Below are positions 1 through 11,222 of a stretch of 64,000 bases of DNA, one piece after another. The DNA lies in assembly GCF_037975245.1 (NCBI RefSeq), contig NC_092562.1, positions 13,572,501-13,636,500 on the forward strand, read 5' to 3'. Source of the DNA: Apostichopus japonicus (Eukaryota > Echinodermata > Holothuroidea > Aspidochirotida > Stichopodidae). The notes beneath the pieces were generated by a model. That model was not told where the DNA came from. It worked only from the letters and a program-made list of their open reading frames with translations, and searched no databases. Position 1 is the stretch's first letter, and the number at the start of each line of letters is the position of its first letter. The translations under genes and the position numbers were made by a program.

Positions 1-380
1 AAATATTTAATATATAATATATTGATCCTAATAATATCAAGACCTCTATCGCTAATTTTTTCCCCTTTTCTTTTGGAAGCTTCATTATATACATTGCCTA
101 CAAGGTTCAATAGTAGAATCAAAATACTATGAGACTTTGATCCACTTCTAAGAGAAACGTCCTGAGGTTTATCACCGTAAGACTATTTACGAATACATTA
201 AGATTATACTTGTACTATACCAATATGCACCACCTTGCACCAAAGTCATTTGCTAGCGCCGATATAAAGTTAATACCCAGATTCTTTTAATTTTAAGGTC
301 AAGCAAATACAACACCAAAAGGTAGCTTTTAAAGATGAGATTCTCAAGTATTTTCAAGCTTAACTGAAAATATTATCCAT

Positions 381-384
381 ATAC

Positions 385-457
<73 letters not shown>

Positions 458-475
458 CGTATATATATATATACG

Positions 476-547
<72 letters not shown>
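381..547. repeat. (TA)n microsatellite inside the first intron
   Basis: About 165 bases of nearly pure TA dinucleotides with a few CG or G/C interruptions. It starts about 15 bases after the donor of the exon at 773-563, reading along the minus strand. Apparent reading frames here only read as Tyr-Ile repeats and are not genes. Positions 1-380 hold nothing else recognisable. Confidence 0.95.
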
Positions 548-549
<2 letters not shown>

Positions 550-562
550 CCTATATACTTAC

Positions 563-773
563 CGGACACCAGTTCACCGTAGTATTGCTGGCTCCCTTCT
601 CCGGCGTGTGTCTGTCCCTCCTGAAGCAACCGGTTGGTCCTCCTCAAATACCCCTTGCGATCTACATTTTTCCTTATCTCGGCGAGGAAAAAAATCGGCA
701 CGACGAGAGACAGGCTAAATAAAGAAAGACATCCCGCCAACAAGTTACCACTGATTCTATTGGTGTTTACCAT
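563..773 (-). CDS. First coding exon of a type II membrane protein (probable Golgi enzyme); rest off the left edge
   Basis: Partial gene. The first ATG in this reading frame is at 773; longer readings would need a non-ATG start. The 70 codons encode a short N-terminal tail ([10 protein letters not shown]), one hydrophobic segment at about residues 11-30 and a basic, hydrophilic stem. The exon ends at a strong donor (GTAAGT, beginning at 562) with one extra base, i.e. phase 1. Two other minus-strand exons, at 14802 and 20914, have the same layout and phase, and the one at 14802 fits the sulfotransferase/glycosyltransferase exon at 9607. I infer that this is the anchor exon of a paralog whose catalytic exon lies left of position 1. 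No catalytic domain is visible here, so the enzyme class is inference. Confidence 0.5.
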
Positions 774-1411
774 ATTGTCTGCCACGCATAATATGTCCTG
801 CAAGTAGATTTCATAACGTATGTGCTTAGTTTTAGTCAAGAGTCAAGTATGTACTCTCCGAAATACCTTTATCTAAACACTATATGGTATACGGCCTTGC
901 CCCTTGACTGAGTGCACTGTGCATGGGTTAATCAAGCTTTAATCGGAAAAGTTGGATCCAGATAAAAGGACGTCAAACACTAAGGATCGGCAAAACAGTA
1001 TTTGAATGGATGATGGGTGAAGAAAACAAAAATCAATAACATTCAGAATACGAATAGTAACTAAGGCTTAGGGAACAGTCTATGGCTCTGACGTCACTCT
1101 CCAATCTGGAAATCGTTCGCACCACCTCCTCCCTTTATTACAATTCAATTTGGTTTCCAGACAAAGGGAGTACACGACAAAGGGAATCTTATAGGGGGAT
1201 TAAATGCATTAACATTTTAAGGTGATGTTACACAGATAACATTAACTGACCTACCGATTTTACTGAACAATATAATCCTGTCCGAGGTGATTGTCGTTAT
1301 CTCTCAGGTATTAACACATAGTTATGTCACCATGGAGATATGATACTGTCATATCAAACCTTCCGTGGTCAGAAATTGAAGGCGTATTACGTTGTTGAAG
1401 TTGAAAGCGTA
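774..1411. other. Intergenic, upstream of the exon at 773
   Basis: No gene, RNA or clear repeat is seen. On the minus strand this would hold the 5' UTR and promoter of the type II membrane protein gene, but no convincing promoter element can be named. Confidence 0.4.
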
Positions 1412-1972
1412 ACAAGCATGCAGTTGGTTAGGCCTCATCTGAAGTATGCTGAACAGGCTTGGAACCCATATTTTGCTAAGGATAATAAAGTACTCGTACT
1501 GGGTCCAGAGGAGGGCTTCTAGGGTGATTAGTTCCTTAAAGAGTGTTCCTTATTATAGGCGGTTACAACTGTTGAATCTCACTACACTTGAGCTTAGGAA
1601 GTTACGTGATGACTTGTTTCAGGTTTTCAAGATTGTGTATGGTTTTGACAATTTATCCTTCAATGACTTGTTCATGTTTGCTAATAGTAGTTGTACCAGA
1701 GGTCATTGTCTCAAACTCCAAAAGTCACAAAGTAGGATTAATATTTGGCATAATTTTTTTTCTATTAGGGTTGTGAATGAGTGGAAGGGTTTGTCTGAGA
1801 AAGTTGTACTTGCAAGTAGTGTGAATGGGTTGAAGATTGCTTTGGACAAGCACTTTAAGCATTGTCACTAATCGGGTCTGAGTGTTTGTGTCTTCAGTTC
1901 TTTCTCTCTCCTATAGGGTTCTTGATGGGGACTGAGTGTCCCTCCTGATCACTTTTTCTACTAAATTTAACT
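1412..1972 (+). mobile_element. 5'-truncated CR1-like LINE copy (3' end of reverse transcriptase plus 3' UTR)
   Basis: The translation, broken by at least one frameshift near 1500, matches the C-terminal part of a non-LTR reverse transcriptase ORF: QLVRPHLKYAEQAWNPYF, then QRRASRVISSLKSVPYYRRL, then VVNEWKGLSEKVV. The 3' UTR shares blocks (CTGAGTGTTTGTGTCTTCAG, GGTTCTTGATGGGGACT, TCCCTCCTGATC) with the minus-strand copies at 39036-42050 and 13972-14155. It ends in a TAAAC/TAAAT-type tail. The reverse transcriptase palm is absent, so this is a dead 5'-truncated insertion. Assignment to the CR1/L2 group is by overall motif resemblance. Confidence 0.85.
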
Positions 1973-2450
1973 AAATTATTGCGTAAGACAACGCCAATAT
2001 TTATGACGTTACAAAATCCTTGTCCAATTTTTCAAACCCTCATGCATTTAATGCCTTATGGCAAAAGTATGATTTTTATGAAGCTTTAGTGATATTTTGC
2101 ATCTGACAACAACACAATGATTTATCATTTTACTGTGACAATTTGATTTGTAAATGTTGTTATTTTTCTTGATTACATTGTAAATTATTTCTTCATATTT
2201 CAATGATACTACTGCTACAAATGTGTTTTATTTCGATGAAATTCTGGATACTGATGATATTGGTAGCTCAGCAAAGATTTCTAAATGTATCACATATCAA
2301 GTGATTTACCACATATCAAGTTTATTACGTAATCACATATCCAGGCTAGATCAGCAAGAAGATAATGATAGAAAAGTAAATATAATGGAAGATTAGCTAC
2401 CATGCTGATGTATGTATGTGTGTATGTGAGTGTGTGTATGTATCTATGTA
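1973..2450. other. AT-rich spacer with no recognised feature
   Basis: AT-rich sequence between the LINE fragment and the SINE. A short direct repeat of CACATATCAAGT lies near 2290-2325. The GT/ATGT-rich stretch at 2405-2450 is the tetranucleotide tail of the adjoining minus-strand SINE. Confidence 0.4.
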
Positions 2451-2668
2451 TTTTAGATCTTCCTGCAAGCAGGAACTCGCGAAGAAGCCATCATTGGCTT
2501 ATCAAAGCCATAAGCTGACCAAAGTCAGTCTCTTAGATTCATATTTTAACGTCCATGATTATGAATTGTCAATTGTCAACAACTCTGTAACTGGACGACA
2601 TATACATTAATCTTGGAGTGACTCGAACCGGGGACCTTATGATTGAAAGGCACCGGCGTTAACCACTG
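2451..2668 (-). repeat. tRNA-derived SINE, copy 1 (head truncated)
   Basis: Minus-strand copy of the SINE family also found at 6831, 12105, 21505, 30408, 44838 and 51001. It keeps the B-box region, the body (GTCCAGTTACAGAGTTGTTG, CATGGACGTTAAA, GAGACTGAC) and the tail, but lacks the first bases of the tRNA-like head. The tail is a tetranucleotide (ATAC)-type repeat, seen as TGTATGTATG on the plus strand to its left. Confidence 0.9.
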
Positions 2669-2731
2669 TCTGGTTGTCTTGATAGTCTTGTTAAGACCCT
2701 ATATAGTATGAACAGTTATAGTGTACCTTCT

Positions 2732-2952
2732 TTTTCAAGAAGGAATTTTGCCCGCAGCTATTGCTATACTGCCCAGAGAACGCCCGCGGCAACGCTTTCG
2801 ATATATACTCCTCGGGCATGTCAAAAACAGTGGGCAAGCACATTCGTGGTAGGCAGAAACGGACTCTGAGGCGCATATATAGTTGCGCGCGAGAAAAAGA
2901 GTTTTACAAACGACTTGGCCAAGTCTACCATGATGACATTACAGACCACTAA
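2732..2952 (+). CDS. Possible terminal exon of an unrecognised small basic protein
   Basis: An open frame reads from about 2732 to a TAA at 2950-2952 without an internal ATG start. It is less AT-rich than its surroundings and gives a plausible basic peptide with a furin-like dibasic run (GRQKR, about 35 residues before the stop) and three cysteines. A candidate splice acceptor (CCCGCAG) ends at 2757, inside the frame, and would shorten the exon. No family is recognised. It could be the last exon of a secreted precursor or a chance open frame. No upstream exon was identified. Confidence 0.2.
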
Positions 2953-3190
2953 CTTTGATTCACTTCCCGTATTAAAAGGAAGGGTGTCTTCAGTCAAAAA
3001 TAGGTTAACATTCAATCACAGATATATCAAATTAGGGACAAGATATTGATGTGGGGTTTTAAACTTATATTATGAAATATATTTCTCTTTTTCGTTTCTC
3101 AACAAGGAAAACTATGGAGTCACTTTTACTGACCTTCCAAGATTACTACTCAAAAATGTATATTACATGCCAATGTATATTACGAGTAAA

Positions 3191-3455
3191 GTCCCTGGGA
3201 TAAATCTTACGGCACGATGTATGAATTAAGCGTATCTAAGCGTAGCGCCACCATGCGTTGGCGCGAAGCGTACAAGAAAATATTGGCTGAAAATGCCTCC
3301 CAGATCGCTGGAAAACTTCCCAAGCCTTGTAAATTGCATCTAAGCATTTTCTATTTTGAAATTACTAGCGATATCATAAAAAAAATATGCTCAAGGAGGG
3401 GGCGGTCGCCCCCTTCGCCCCCCCCCCCACCTACTTGGCTACGCGCCTGGTCACA
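3191..3455. repeat. Truncated dispersed repeat containing the GTACGCTTCGCGCCAAC motif
   Basis: The stretch around 3225-3320 has the inverse of a motif (GTACGCTTCGCGCCAAC...GTGGCGCTACGCTTAGATAG) that recurs at 10630-10685, 19768-19815 and inside the four hAT MITEs. Next comes a G-rich then C-rich low-complexity stretch and GGCTACGCGCCTG. It is probably an old non-autonomous transposon with unclear ends. Confidence 0.5.
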
Positions 3456-3732
3456 TATCCGTAGTCAATGCATGCTAAGTTCTTCAATACCTCCCTTATT
3501 TACGTTCGGGGAAACATTTCATACTGTAGTTTGATTTTTGCTCCATTATCTGCCATCGGAATATCCCTTTAACTTTTAACATATGTTGCTAGCAGTTTCA
3601 CGACATTAATGCTTGCATGTACAATATTAACCACCACACATCCTCCGGTCTGGTTAAGTATAGTCAACCACTATCATTCCTAAGAAGAAACGACATTCTT
3701 TTGACCATCGGTTTTCATTTAAGGGATTAAAA

Positions 3733-3883
3733 AGGAAGGGAACCGGTCTTAAATTTGATTTGAGACCGATGATGACGTCATCGAGGAGGCTGAGCGGACC
3801 GAGGCGATAGCCGAGGTCCGCTGCCCTTCTCGATGACGTCATCAGAGGTCTCAAATCAAATTTAAGACCGGGTACCCTCGTTT
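3733..3883. mobile_element. Palindromic foldback element with paired TGACGTCA sites
   Basis: The left arm (from GGGAACCGGTCTTAAATTTG at 3738) and the right arm (ending CAAATTTAAGACCGGGTACCC) are inverted copies over about 70 bases. Each contains GATGACGTCATCGAG. The short centre is also inverted (ACCGAGGCGATAGCCGAGGT). The whole unit is a near-perfect foldback of about 150 bp, typical of a palindromic MITE. No clear target duplication was found beyond AT-rich flanks. Confidence 0.75.
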
Positions 3884-4500
3884 TTATCCCCATTCATAAA
3901 TGACCCTCACAAATGTTAGAAAACGGCATTTTTTCGCAAATTTTTGCTGATCTGTATTTAATTCTCCTAATGCCTCCCTTGATCTTTTTCCAGAATGACG
4001 TAATAGTAACCTCATTGTAAAACAGCATTTTCTTCCGACGAACATTAAGAGTGAAAAAAATACGAATGAAGCAGTGTCGTTTGGTCTTAAATTTTTGTAC
4101 TTTTATCCATTCAAACACTAAAAAATGGAGGCAAATGCAAATTAAATAAGTACAGATGAACAAATTTCTAAAGATAACATTGTAAAACGTTTTTTTGACC
4201 TATCAGGTCAAATTGCGCAATAAACAGATGCTGAGTTGTGTGTGTTCTGGAAAGTCCGTAAACACTACAACACAGTTAGGATAGCAACGTTGCTTGTTGC
4301 TAACAATCTTTTGAGTAGAACTCGTCTATCCCTGGTCGGTACATGAACCGTTCAAATAAACGTTTACTGGACCTGAGAATGAGCAGTTTTTGAAGAGGTT
4401 CCGAGCTCCATTGTTCGACAGGTGTTTTTGTAGTAACCGCAGTGTTATTGCGAGTCTGAAAGATCGTTAGGCCTAGTCCCTGGTCAGTAATGTCATTACT
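3884..4500. other. Spacer with no recognised feature
   Basis: AT-rich, with open frames that look random. Nothing recognisable was found. Confidence 0.35.
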
Positions 4501-4507
4501 GCTAGTA

Positions 4508-5000
4508 GTATAGTCAGTATTGCGAAGTTCGCCATACTGCGAAGTTCGGGCACCCTAAGAAATACACGATTTTCACCATGAAAACCTACAGGAAGAGCCA
4601 AATTTCACCAAAAAGTACGAAGCTACAGTTATTTTCTCTCCAAAATGACCCGTGTGCAAGAAATTACTTACATATTTGTCAATAAAATGACGAAGATCTA
4701 TGAAGTCTGTTATAATTACTGAAAGAGCAACAGCGCCACCGATTTTTACCAGCGCCACACTGTAGGTTGCGTGGCCGAAATTCGCAATACTCTAGCAAGA
4801 AATACCAGTTCCACAATCACGAAGAATCTTCTTGGAAAACAACGTGAAAACAGTTTGCAGGAAAGAAAGTTTGGCCGTGTATCGTACTATAACAAAATTC
4901 TCCCACCATATGAAGTATATTTTCAAATGATTTATACCAGAAGATTTAGTTTTGGGGTGTTTTAAGTCTTAAGTGGGCGAACTTCGAAGTCACCATCCTA
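4508..5000. repeat. Possible short inverted-repeat element
   Basis: GCGAAGTTCGCC at about 4520 is matched in inverse orientation by GGCGAACTTCG near 4977. They bracket about 450 bp without coding potential. This could be an eroded transposon, but no target duplication was established. Confidence 0.25.
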
Positions 5001-5453
5001 GTAGTGCTAACGTTATTGTTAGGCTTAGCAACAAGGTTTCTACTGTTACTAGTGTCAACATTGGACGCTTTACGCTTCGGTTCTTCGTTGAAGCACCTCG
5101 ATAAGGGTGCTGACATTGACTCTAGCCCAAAATTAAGCTCAAAATGAATCCCTAAGTCATTCATGTTACTCGAAGTATTTAGCTGGATGATTTAAGAAGT
5201 ACGTACAGTGTGTATTGAGACTCTGTGTGTGTGAAAACATATACAGTACTACTGCTGTAACTGATTGAAAGTAGGCTATATATACTGTACAGTGTTCTTT
5301 GCAATTTGGAAAATTTCTTTGCCCATAAACATATTTGCATATACTCATGGCATGTCTTCATTTCTTTTAATTATGACGTCATGATTGCCACGGCAACAAA
5401 CCAGTGTTTGTCTAACATTTCGATCCTGAAGCAATTCTCCTCTCTATACACTC

Positions 5454-5484
5454 GACCAGTCTCGAATCGCATTCGAGACTGGTC
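5454..5484. repeat. Perfect 14-bp inverted repeat (hairpin)
   Basis: GACCAGTCTCGAAT and its exact reverse complement are separated by three bases (CGC). It has no neighbouring gene end that would make it a terminator. It may be a relic of a palindromic element. Confidence 0.7.
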
Positions 5485-6830
5485 CAGTATACAGAAAGTT
5501 TGTTTAGGCATTTATGAATGCAAAGTAACTTATGTTATAAATCATAAGCGTATGATTGCGACGTAGGAGGGGGGGGGGGAAGAGTCTGAGCGGACCAGGA
5601 GCCTATATGCCACTATCCCGAACCTCTTTTTTTAAACCTAGGAATGCAGTCCACGACGTTATTCGATCGTTCAGCTAGCGAACGGACAGCCAGACAATCA
5701 ATTCATTATTGCTCGAATCTTTTTTTTTTTTCTCTTTCTTTTTTTAAGGATATTTAGTAGAAATTCCCTATAATTCGATAAAGTTTTGAAATTATACTGG
5801 ACATGAAACAGACGAACTACCAAGATATATTCCATGCCAATGAGAAAATTTGACATTATTTAAGAAACTCGTCGAACTTTGGGGATAAGAAGTCGAAATT
5901 GCGAGGAAAAATATATAAAAAAAATAAAACAAATTTCGTCATAGAAAAAAAAAGTCATAAATCTTGAGATAAATTACTCGTAACATTCTGATAAATCGAC
6001 ATTTTTATTTTAAAAATATATATGTAAATTAAAAGAAGTAAAATCAAGGAAAAAGAGAAGATAGTACCTTGGGGGATGGGGAGGGGGGGTGAGATGTTAA
6101 GCTTAATTCCGGTGTACGAAAGTCTATGTTTTGAGAATGTCGTCGTAACATGACAGAATAAGGACAGATTTAAAGTTAACGAGACGACATAGCTGAATAC
6201 AGACACTTCCCCTTGAAGTGCTCAATGCAGTTCCAAACTTAATATCGGAAAATTGTGTTATTTTGAAATTTGAGACTATAGTATTCTCATTTTATGAAAT
6301 AAAAAAAACTTCACTAGTAAACAGATTTTAGTACCAAGATTTCCAAAAGCGTTACAAATCAGGATTTTTCAAGGATTTTCTAGTGACAAATATTTCTGAA
6401 ACTTATATTGAAAAGAAAAATATTCCAAACTGCTAGTTGGAAATCGCCATCTTAATATTTTGCTCCTAACTCGATATGTGATTGATTGAATGTAACCTAT
6501 TTTGACTGGGTAAACCCTCAACTATACTGAAAGAAGTTGGATCACAGTGGGGGATATGTGATGGCATCTGGGGATATGTTCTCCCGCTAGCTTTACTCAG
6601 GATATTATTTCCACCCACGCCTCCCTTAAAAAAAAAATTGATTTATAATTGTAACCTGACATATCATTAACTGGTAGGTCGCGTGGTCAAACTGATTGAT
6701 AGTACAAGTTCAGTTTGTTCATACCGTTTTAATTTTGAATAAATTTGACATCATTTGAATCTAAATATCATTTGCATATTTATAATATGTGTGTATGTAT
6801 GTATATGGGTGTGTGTGTGTATGTATGTAT
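5485..6830. other. AT-rich spacer, nothing recognised
   Basis: Low-complexity AT-rich DNA with homopolymer runs (G at 5568-5579, T near 5720). The GT-rich stretch at 6787-6830 is the tail repeat of the next SINE. No gene is supported. Confidence 0.4.
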
Positions 6831-7062
6831 TTTTAGATCCTCCTGCGAGCAGAAACTCGCAAAGAAGCCATCATTTGGCTTATCATAACCGCAAGCTGAC
6901 CAATGTCAGTCTCTTAGATTCATATTAGACGTCCACGATTATGAATTGTAAATTGTCAACAACTCTGTAACTGGACGAAATATACATTAATCTTGGAGTG
7001 ACTCGAACTCGGGACCTTATGATTGAAAGGCACCGGCGTTAACCACTGAGCTAACACTCCTA
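6831..7062 (-). repeat. tRNA-derived SINE, copy 2 (near full length)
   Basis: Minus-strand copy. On that strand it starts with GGAGTGTTAGCTCAGTGGTT (tRNA A-box-like) and has a B-box region (GGTCCCGAGTTCGAGTCACT) and the complete body. It ends in an (ATAC)-type tail, seen as TGTATGTATG at 6787-6830. The acceptor-stem-like ends GGAGT and ACTCC of the head can still pair. Confidence 0.92.
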
Positions 7063-7781
7063 CAGTGGTGCGCGCATGGGGCGTGGTGGAATGAGGGGAA
7101 ATCCGACCCCCCCCCCCGCATCCCGGACTGATTTAGATATAGGGGCCGAAATCATATAGAAAGACCTTGCAGAGGCGAATCAAGTATTTTATAAGTATGG
7201 GTGCTGCCCTGGAATCATTGAAGCCGTGTACCCCAGAGAGAAGTAAATAATTTATAGACGCCAAGTGATCCATACTGGTGCATAGTTAGACCACAACTTC
7301 TGAGCTATATTAGAAGCTGGAACGCAAGGTTATGCTTATAAATACTTCATGTGAGCATCAAAGGGAGAGGCAATGTAACCTGTATATAAGTAATAGATCC
7401 TCGACTGAACCATTTTCCTCGGACTGAATCATTGCCGCACGCCCGACTGGCGAGGAGAGTTTGGGATCACCCCCCCCCCCCATCCCTCTACCCTTTATTT
7501 CATTTTAAACTTCATACAAACACTCCACTTAATAAAATTTAAAATGTATTTAAAATGTAAAAAATATATTCGATTTATATTATAACAAAATATTTAAAAT
7601 GAATGCTAGTTTATGTATTTATGTACATCACCCCACCCCACATCCCCTCCCAACCCAATCATCCTTTCCATCCAAGAAAATTGCTCAAAAACTACAACAA
7701 GCAAAAGCAACATTGCTCATACAGAACGCAATTATGTTCAACACATTGCAATATGGCTGACAAAAATTGCGAAGTACTATA
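7063..7781. other. 3' flank of the sulfotransferase/glycosyltransferase gene
   Basis: Contains two C-runs (about 7108 and 7472) and AT-rich DNA. An AATAAA-type signal on the minus strand (TTTATT near 7494) lies roughly 285 bases past the stop codon and may be the polyadenylation signal. No coding sequence is recognised. Confidence 0.35.
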
Positions 7782-9607
7782 CTACTGATTGGATAAGCAA
7801 GTGTCGTGAAGAAACTTGTTTAATAGTGACATTATTTGCGCTCTTGTTATGGACATGACTTGAGTTTGATTGAGTCCTAAGGGCAAAGATGTTAATACTC
7901 CTGCTTTCAATATGACAGAGATACTGCGATGGGAGTAATGTACAGCTATGGGCAACTGTGAGGGATCTGGCCGTCTCATCTGGAATTCTTTGGATGTACT
8001 ATTGCAACTGAATGGCACCTGAAATACGGTTTCGACTTGCTCTACTAAACTAAAAATGTCTACTAATCCATCTGACAAAAACTGAGCAAAGCATAACATA
8101 TCTGACACGTGAGGTTTACCTACAGCTATAAAAGTTGGATTGGACTGCCACTCGACTTCACCCATCAATCTCGCCACACGAGTATAATCGTTGCTGGTGC
8201 CATATACTAACGCTGGAACAATGCCTTCATAGATGGTAAATGAATCCTTGAAAGGTGGCGAGCAAGCTGGAAACTGAAATGGTAGCACGTCAAAGTCGGA
8301 CATCCAACCCCCGCCCACAGTAGCCATGGCGACGTATCTCAAAAAGCAAGACATTTCGTATTCTTTTCTATTTATTGTTGGTAACTGTTCAAATTTCGCT
8401 CGAAGACTCAGGTAATCTGGGTGTGTCTTCGCGTCCTCTTCGCTAAGTATACGAGGATTCCAACCGGCCAATGTCCACGATTCTGTCCATATTTGTAAGA
8501 TTGCCGCCTGTATAATACGCTCTTCTTCAGCGATCGCATTAATCTTTTGGAAGTAAGTATAAATGACACAATTCGTATTATTAGAGGAGGTAATATCGTC
8601 GCTGTGGTAGCCTTTGCGGTCTGCGCTCATCTTGTGTGTAATATCGTCCCTTTGGCGTCTTGTAGTACATTCTTGATAGCGCGATGCGAGCGTATCCGGC
8701 GTTAAGTCTAACTCTGGGTTTTGCAGCTCCGAACTATCGTGAAGATTCATCGAGTAACCTAAAACACAAAAATCGATCGCGTAAAGATTGGTCAACTTTG
8801 CCCAACTAGCTGAGTTGTAGTGTTTAGAACAATCGAGCTGAATCATTTCAGATTGCAAAGAAGATGTGTCCATATTTATTCTGCTGCCGAGGTCAAGGAT
8901 ACTCTGGTTCCAAGTTTCAAAGACTAAGAGTTGATCCATATCAAATTTTCCCGAGGAACGGAAAAGCATACCGACTTGTGTTTGAAGATGTTCGTTACTT
9001 TCAATGTGAACATCTCCGCCGGGAAAAAGAGATCTTTCCATGAAAGCTTCAAATGACGACGAGGTGACGTCATCAAAGAAAAAGCCCGCCAAATTATTAT
9101 CAGTTTTATGGTCAATCCACTCTTGAGATAAAACTTTCCAAACGGAGTGCAGTCGTGAACACGGATGACGGACTACGGCGAATTTGTAAAAATCTTGAAA
9201 GGCAATCGCGTCAAATTCGTCGATTTTATGGTATCCTCCTAAGGGATGTCCCCCCGTCACTCGTCTTTGATCGTCAAAAAGATATGACGTTTCGATGACG
9301 TCGCCACCGGCGAGAGGGATATGAATAAACAACAGTTGGTGCTCTTCTGAGATTTGACTATATTTGGGTGCAATGGGGTATTGGAGGATAGATTTCGATG
9401 ATCCTTTCTTGCAATATGGATGACCGGCTAGTTTATCAAATCCTGGACCGCAAACCCACGCGTTAGAATTGTCATTACGACATACTTGAGAGGGTGGATT
9501 ATCTGCGTCACCTTTTTTAATGACCTCTAACGACCAGCCGTTTGGACAGTTTGCCATTAGCAAACCACCGGTACTCGTGGTTTCCACTTGATGATCGGCA
9601 ACAGTAT
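7782..9607 (-). CDS. Catalytic exon: sulfotransferase-like domain fused to a DXD glycosyltransferase-like domain
   Basis: The exon starts at 9607 after a minus-strand acceptor (TTTATTGCACAG) and runs to the stop at 7782. Its first complete codons follow one base from the previous exon, so it enters in phase 1. Joined to the exon at 14802 it gives 683 residues. After a Cys-containing stem, HIPLAGG (about 171-177) and VVRHPCSRLHSVW (about 220-232) resemble the 5'-PSB and 3'-phosphate-binding motifs of membrane-bound sulfotransferases, here with the usual PSB lysine replaced. The C-terminal half has R-x10-GGGWMSDFD (DXD near 513-515), as in glycosyltransferases with a sugar-binding DXD region. 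A Golgi-lumen role in modifying glycans is inferred from family knowledge. Donor and acceptor sugars cannot be told. Two enzyme-like domains in one chain is unusual. Confidence 0.8.
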
Positions 9608-9792
9608 CTGTGCAATAAAAAACAAATCATAACATCAACCTCAAATTAATATGATAAATATTAGTTAAAAATAATAGTCACTGGTGTTTTTAAAAAATTT
9701 CAAAAAATAAGAGAGAAATCATTGTATATATATTTGCCTGCACGATCACAGAATATCATTGGAGGAATTGGAACAACTAGCGGTACAATGTA

Positions 9793-10398
9793 CCGTAAAA
9801 AGGGGTAACTTTGGCAGGTTTTAGGCTTATTTGTCGAATAAATAAAGAGTATAATAATAAAAAAAACACGTTTCTTATGTTAAAAATGAACATTGGCATT
9901 CTTATGTATTTATATAGATCAAATTTGATGTAAATATGTGGTGTTCTTAAAACTTATGTGATAAGTAAACCCCAAAAAATGATTTTTACATTTGGGGCAA
10001 CTTTGGCAGGTATATACAGTACTAAATCAATAGTATAAAAAAAATAAAAAAATATTCAATCAATTTTTTGCAAAAGTTTATTTTTTGGACATTGAGGGGG
10101 CTGGGATTCGAAGAAAAACTCTCAAAACCAAAAATAATACTTAGAGCGGCAATGGGAGCTTGCACAATATTTATGCAAATTAGCACATTATTTCCTAATT
10201 TCAATTGTTTACAAATTATTTCAAATAGTATCTATCATAATAATCATGTTGGCAAAATGTTCTACCCTTTATACCCCCAAACATCACACGAAATCACAAT
10301 ATTGAAACACTGTCGAAAATAGAGGGCAGTCGGTCAATTTAATAAAACCCCTTAACTGCCAATATTACCCCGGGTGCCAACGTTACCCCGTTTTACGG
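9793..10398. mobile_element. Non-autonomous inverted-repeat element with TA flanks (Tc1/mariner-type)
   Basis: The left end CCGTAAAAAGGGGTAACTTT (from 9793) and the right end, inverse of CCGTAAAACGGGGTAACGTT, form about 20-bp terminal inverted repeats flanked by TA at 9791-9792 and 10399-10400. GGGGCAACTTTGGCAGGT recurs inside. There is no transposase frame. It lies in the intron of the minus-strand enzyme gene. The superfamily is inferred only from the TA target. Confidence 0.7.
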
Positions 10399-10507
10399 TA
10401 ACACGCCGGATTATCTTGTAATATTAATATGGGGGTTGGGCGGGCGGATGGAGGAGGGGATCGGAATCTGAAGGCAAGTACTTTTGTGAACACTGTTTTT
10501 TTTTTTT

Positions 10508-10745
10508 TTTTTTTTTTGTAACCCGCTAAAAATTGGTTGATATTCATCACATCGCGTAAACGTAAACTAACTTATGTAATTACATTTACTATAAAATTGT
10601 ATTTTATCTGGGAGGCATTTTCGGCCAAACTTTTCTTTTACGCTTCGCGCCAACACATAGTGGCGATACGCTTAGATAGTTTGCCGACAGGCTTCGCTCC
10701 CCCCTTGGCAATTTCCTCGCTATACGCGCCTAAGCGTATATGGAC
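10508..10745. repeat. Fragment of a dispersed repeat with the TACGCTTCGCGCCAACACA motif
   Basis: After a T-run at 10497-10517, positions 10630-10685 carry the same TTACGCTTCGCGCCAAC...GTGGCGATACGCTTAGATAG block found at 3225, 19768 and within the hAT MITEs. The ends are not definable. Confidence 0.45.
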
Positions 10746-10781
10746 ATGACGGTGTTACGATACGTGAGTATATATCACGGG

Positions 10782-11222
10782 TATAGCAAGCCATGTGGGA
10801 CAAACACCGCATAATATATCAGCGTATTAATTGGAATTTATACGCGTATTAATTGGAATATATACGCGTATATTATTAGCCAATCATATGGCTTAAATAT
10901 ATCCGCATATTAATTCGAATATATACACGTATTAATTCGAATATAGACACGTATTGATTCGAATATATACACGTATTAAATAGAATACATATGGGGATTA
11001 AATCCAATTTATGCACGGATTAATTCGAATGTACACGAAAACACACTTCCGCTCTTGCTGTGTAAATATATCAACGATAAATATTTTGGCGGGCTTGCGA
11101 GATCGCTTCAAAAAGCGAAACTATACGCATGTACAACACATGTATATTCAATTAATACGCGTATATATTCGAATTAATACGCGGATATATTATGCGGTGT
11201 TTGTCCCACATGGCTTGCCATA
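10782..11222. mobile_element. Foldback element FB2 with 22-bp satellite-like arms
   Basis: The terminal inverted repeats of about 40 bp start TATAGCAAGCCATGTGGGAC on the left and TATGGCAAGCCATGTGGGAC on the right (inverse). They are flanked by a perfect 6-bp duplication CACGGG at 10776-10781 and 11223-11228. Inside each arm is a degenerate array of a 22-bp unit (CGTATTAATTCGAATATA). The unique centre (about 11025-11140) has no gene. The layout resembles TU/foldback elements of sea urchins. Confidence 0.85.

Noticed and set aside
215-255. Small LINE remnant (ACCAATATGCA..ACCTTGCA)
   Set aside because: About 20 bases resemble 39788-39810 of the CR1-like LINE, too short to claim.
360-562. Long Tyr/Ile-repeat reading frame on the minus strand
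   Set aside because: It is the translation of the (TA)n microsatellite past a strong splice donor at 562.
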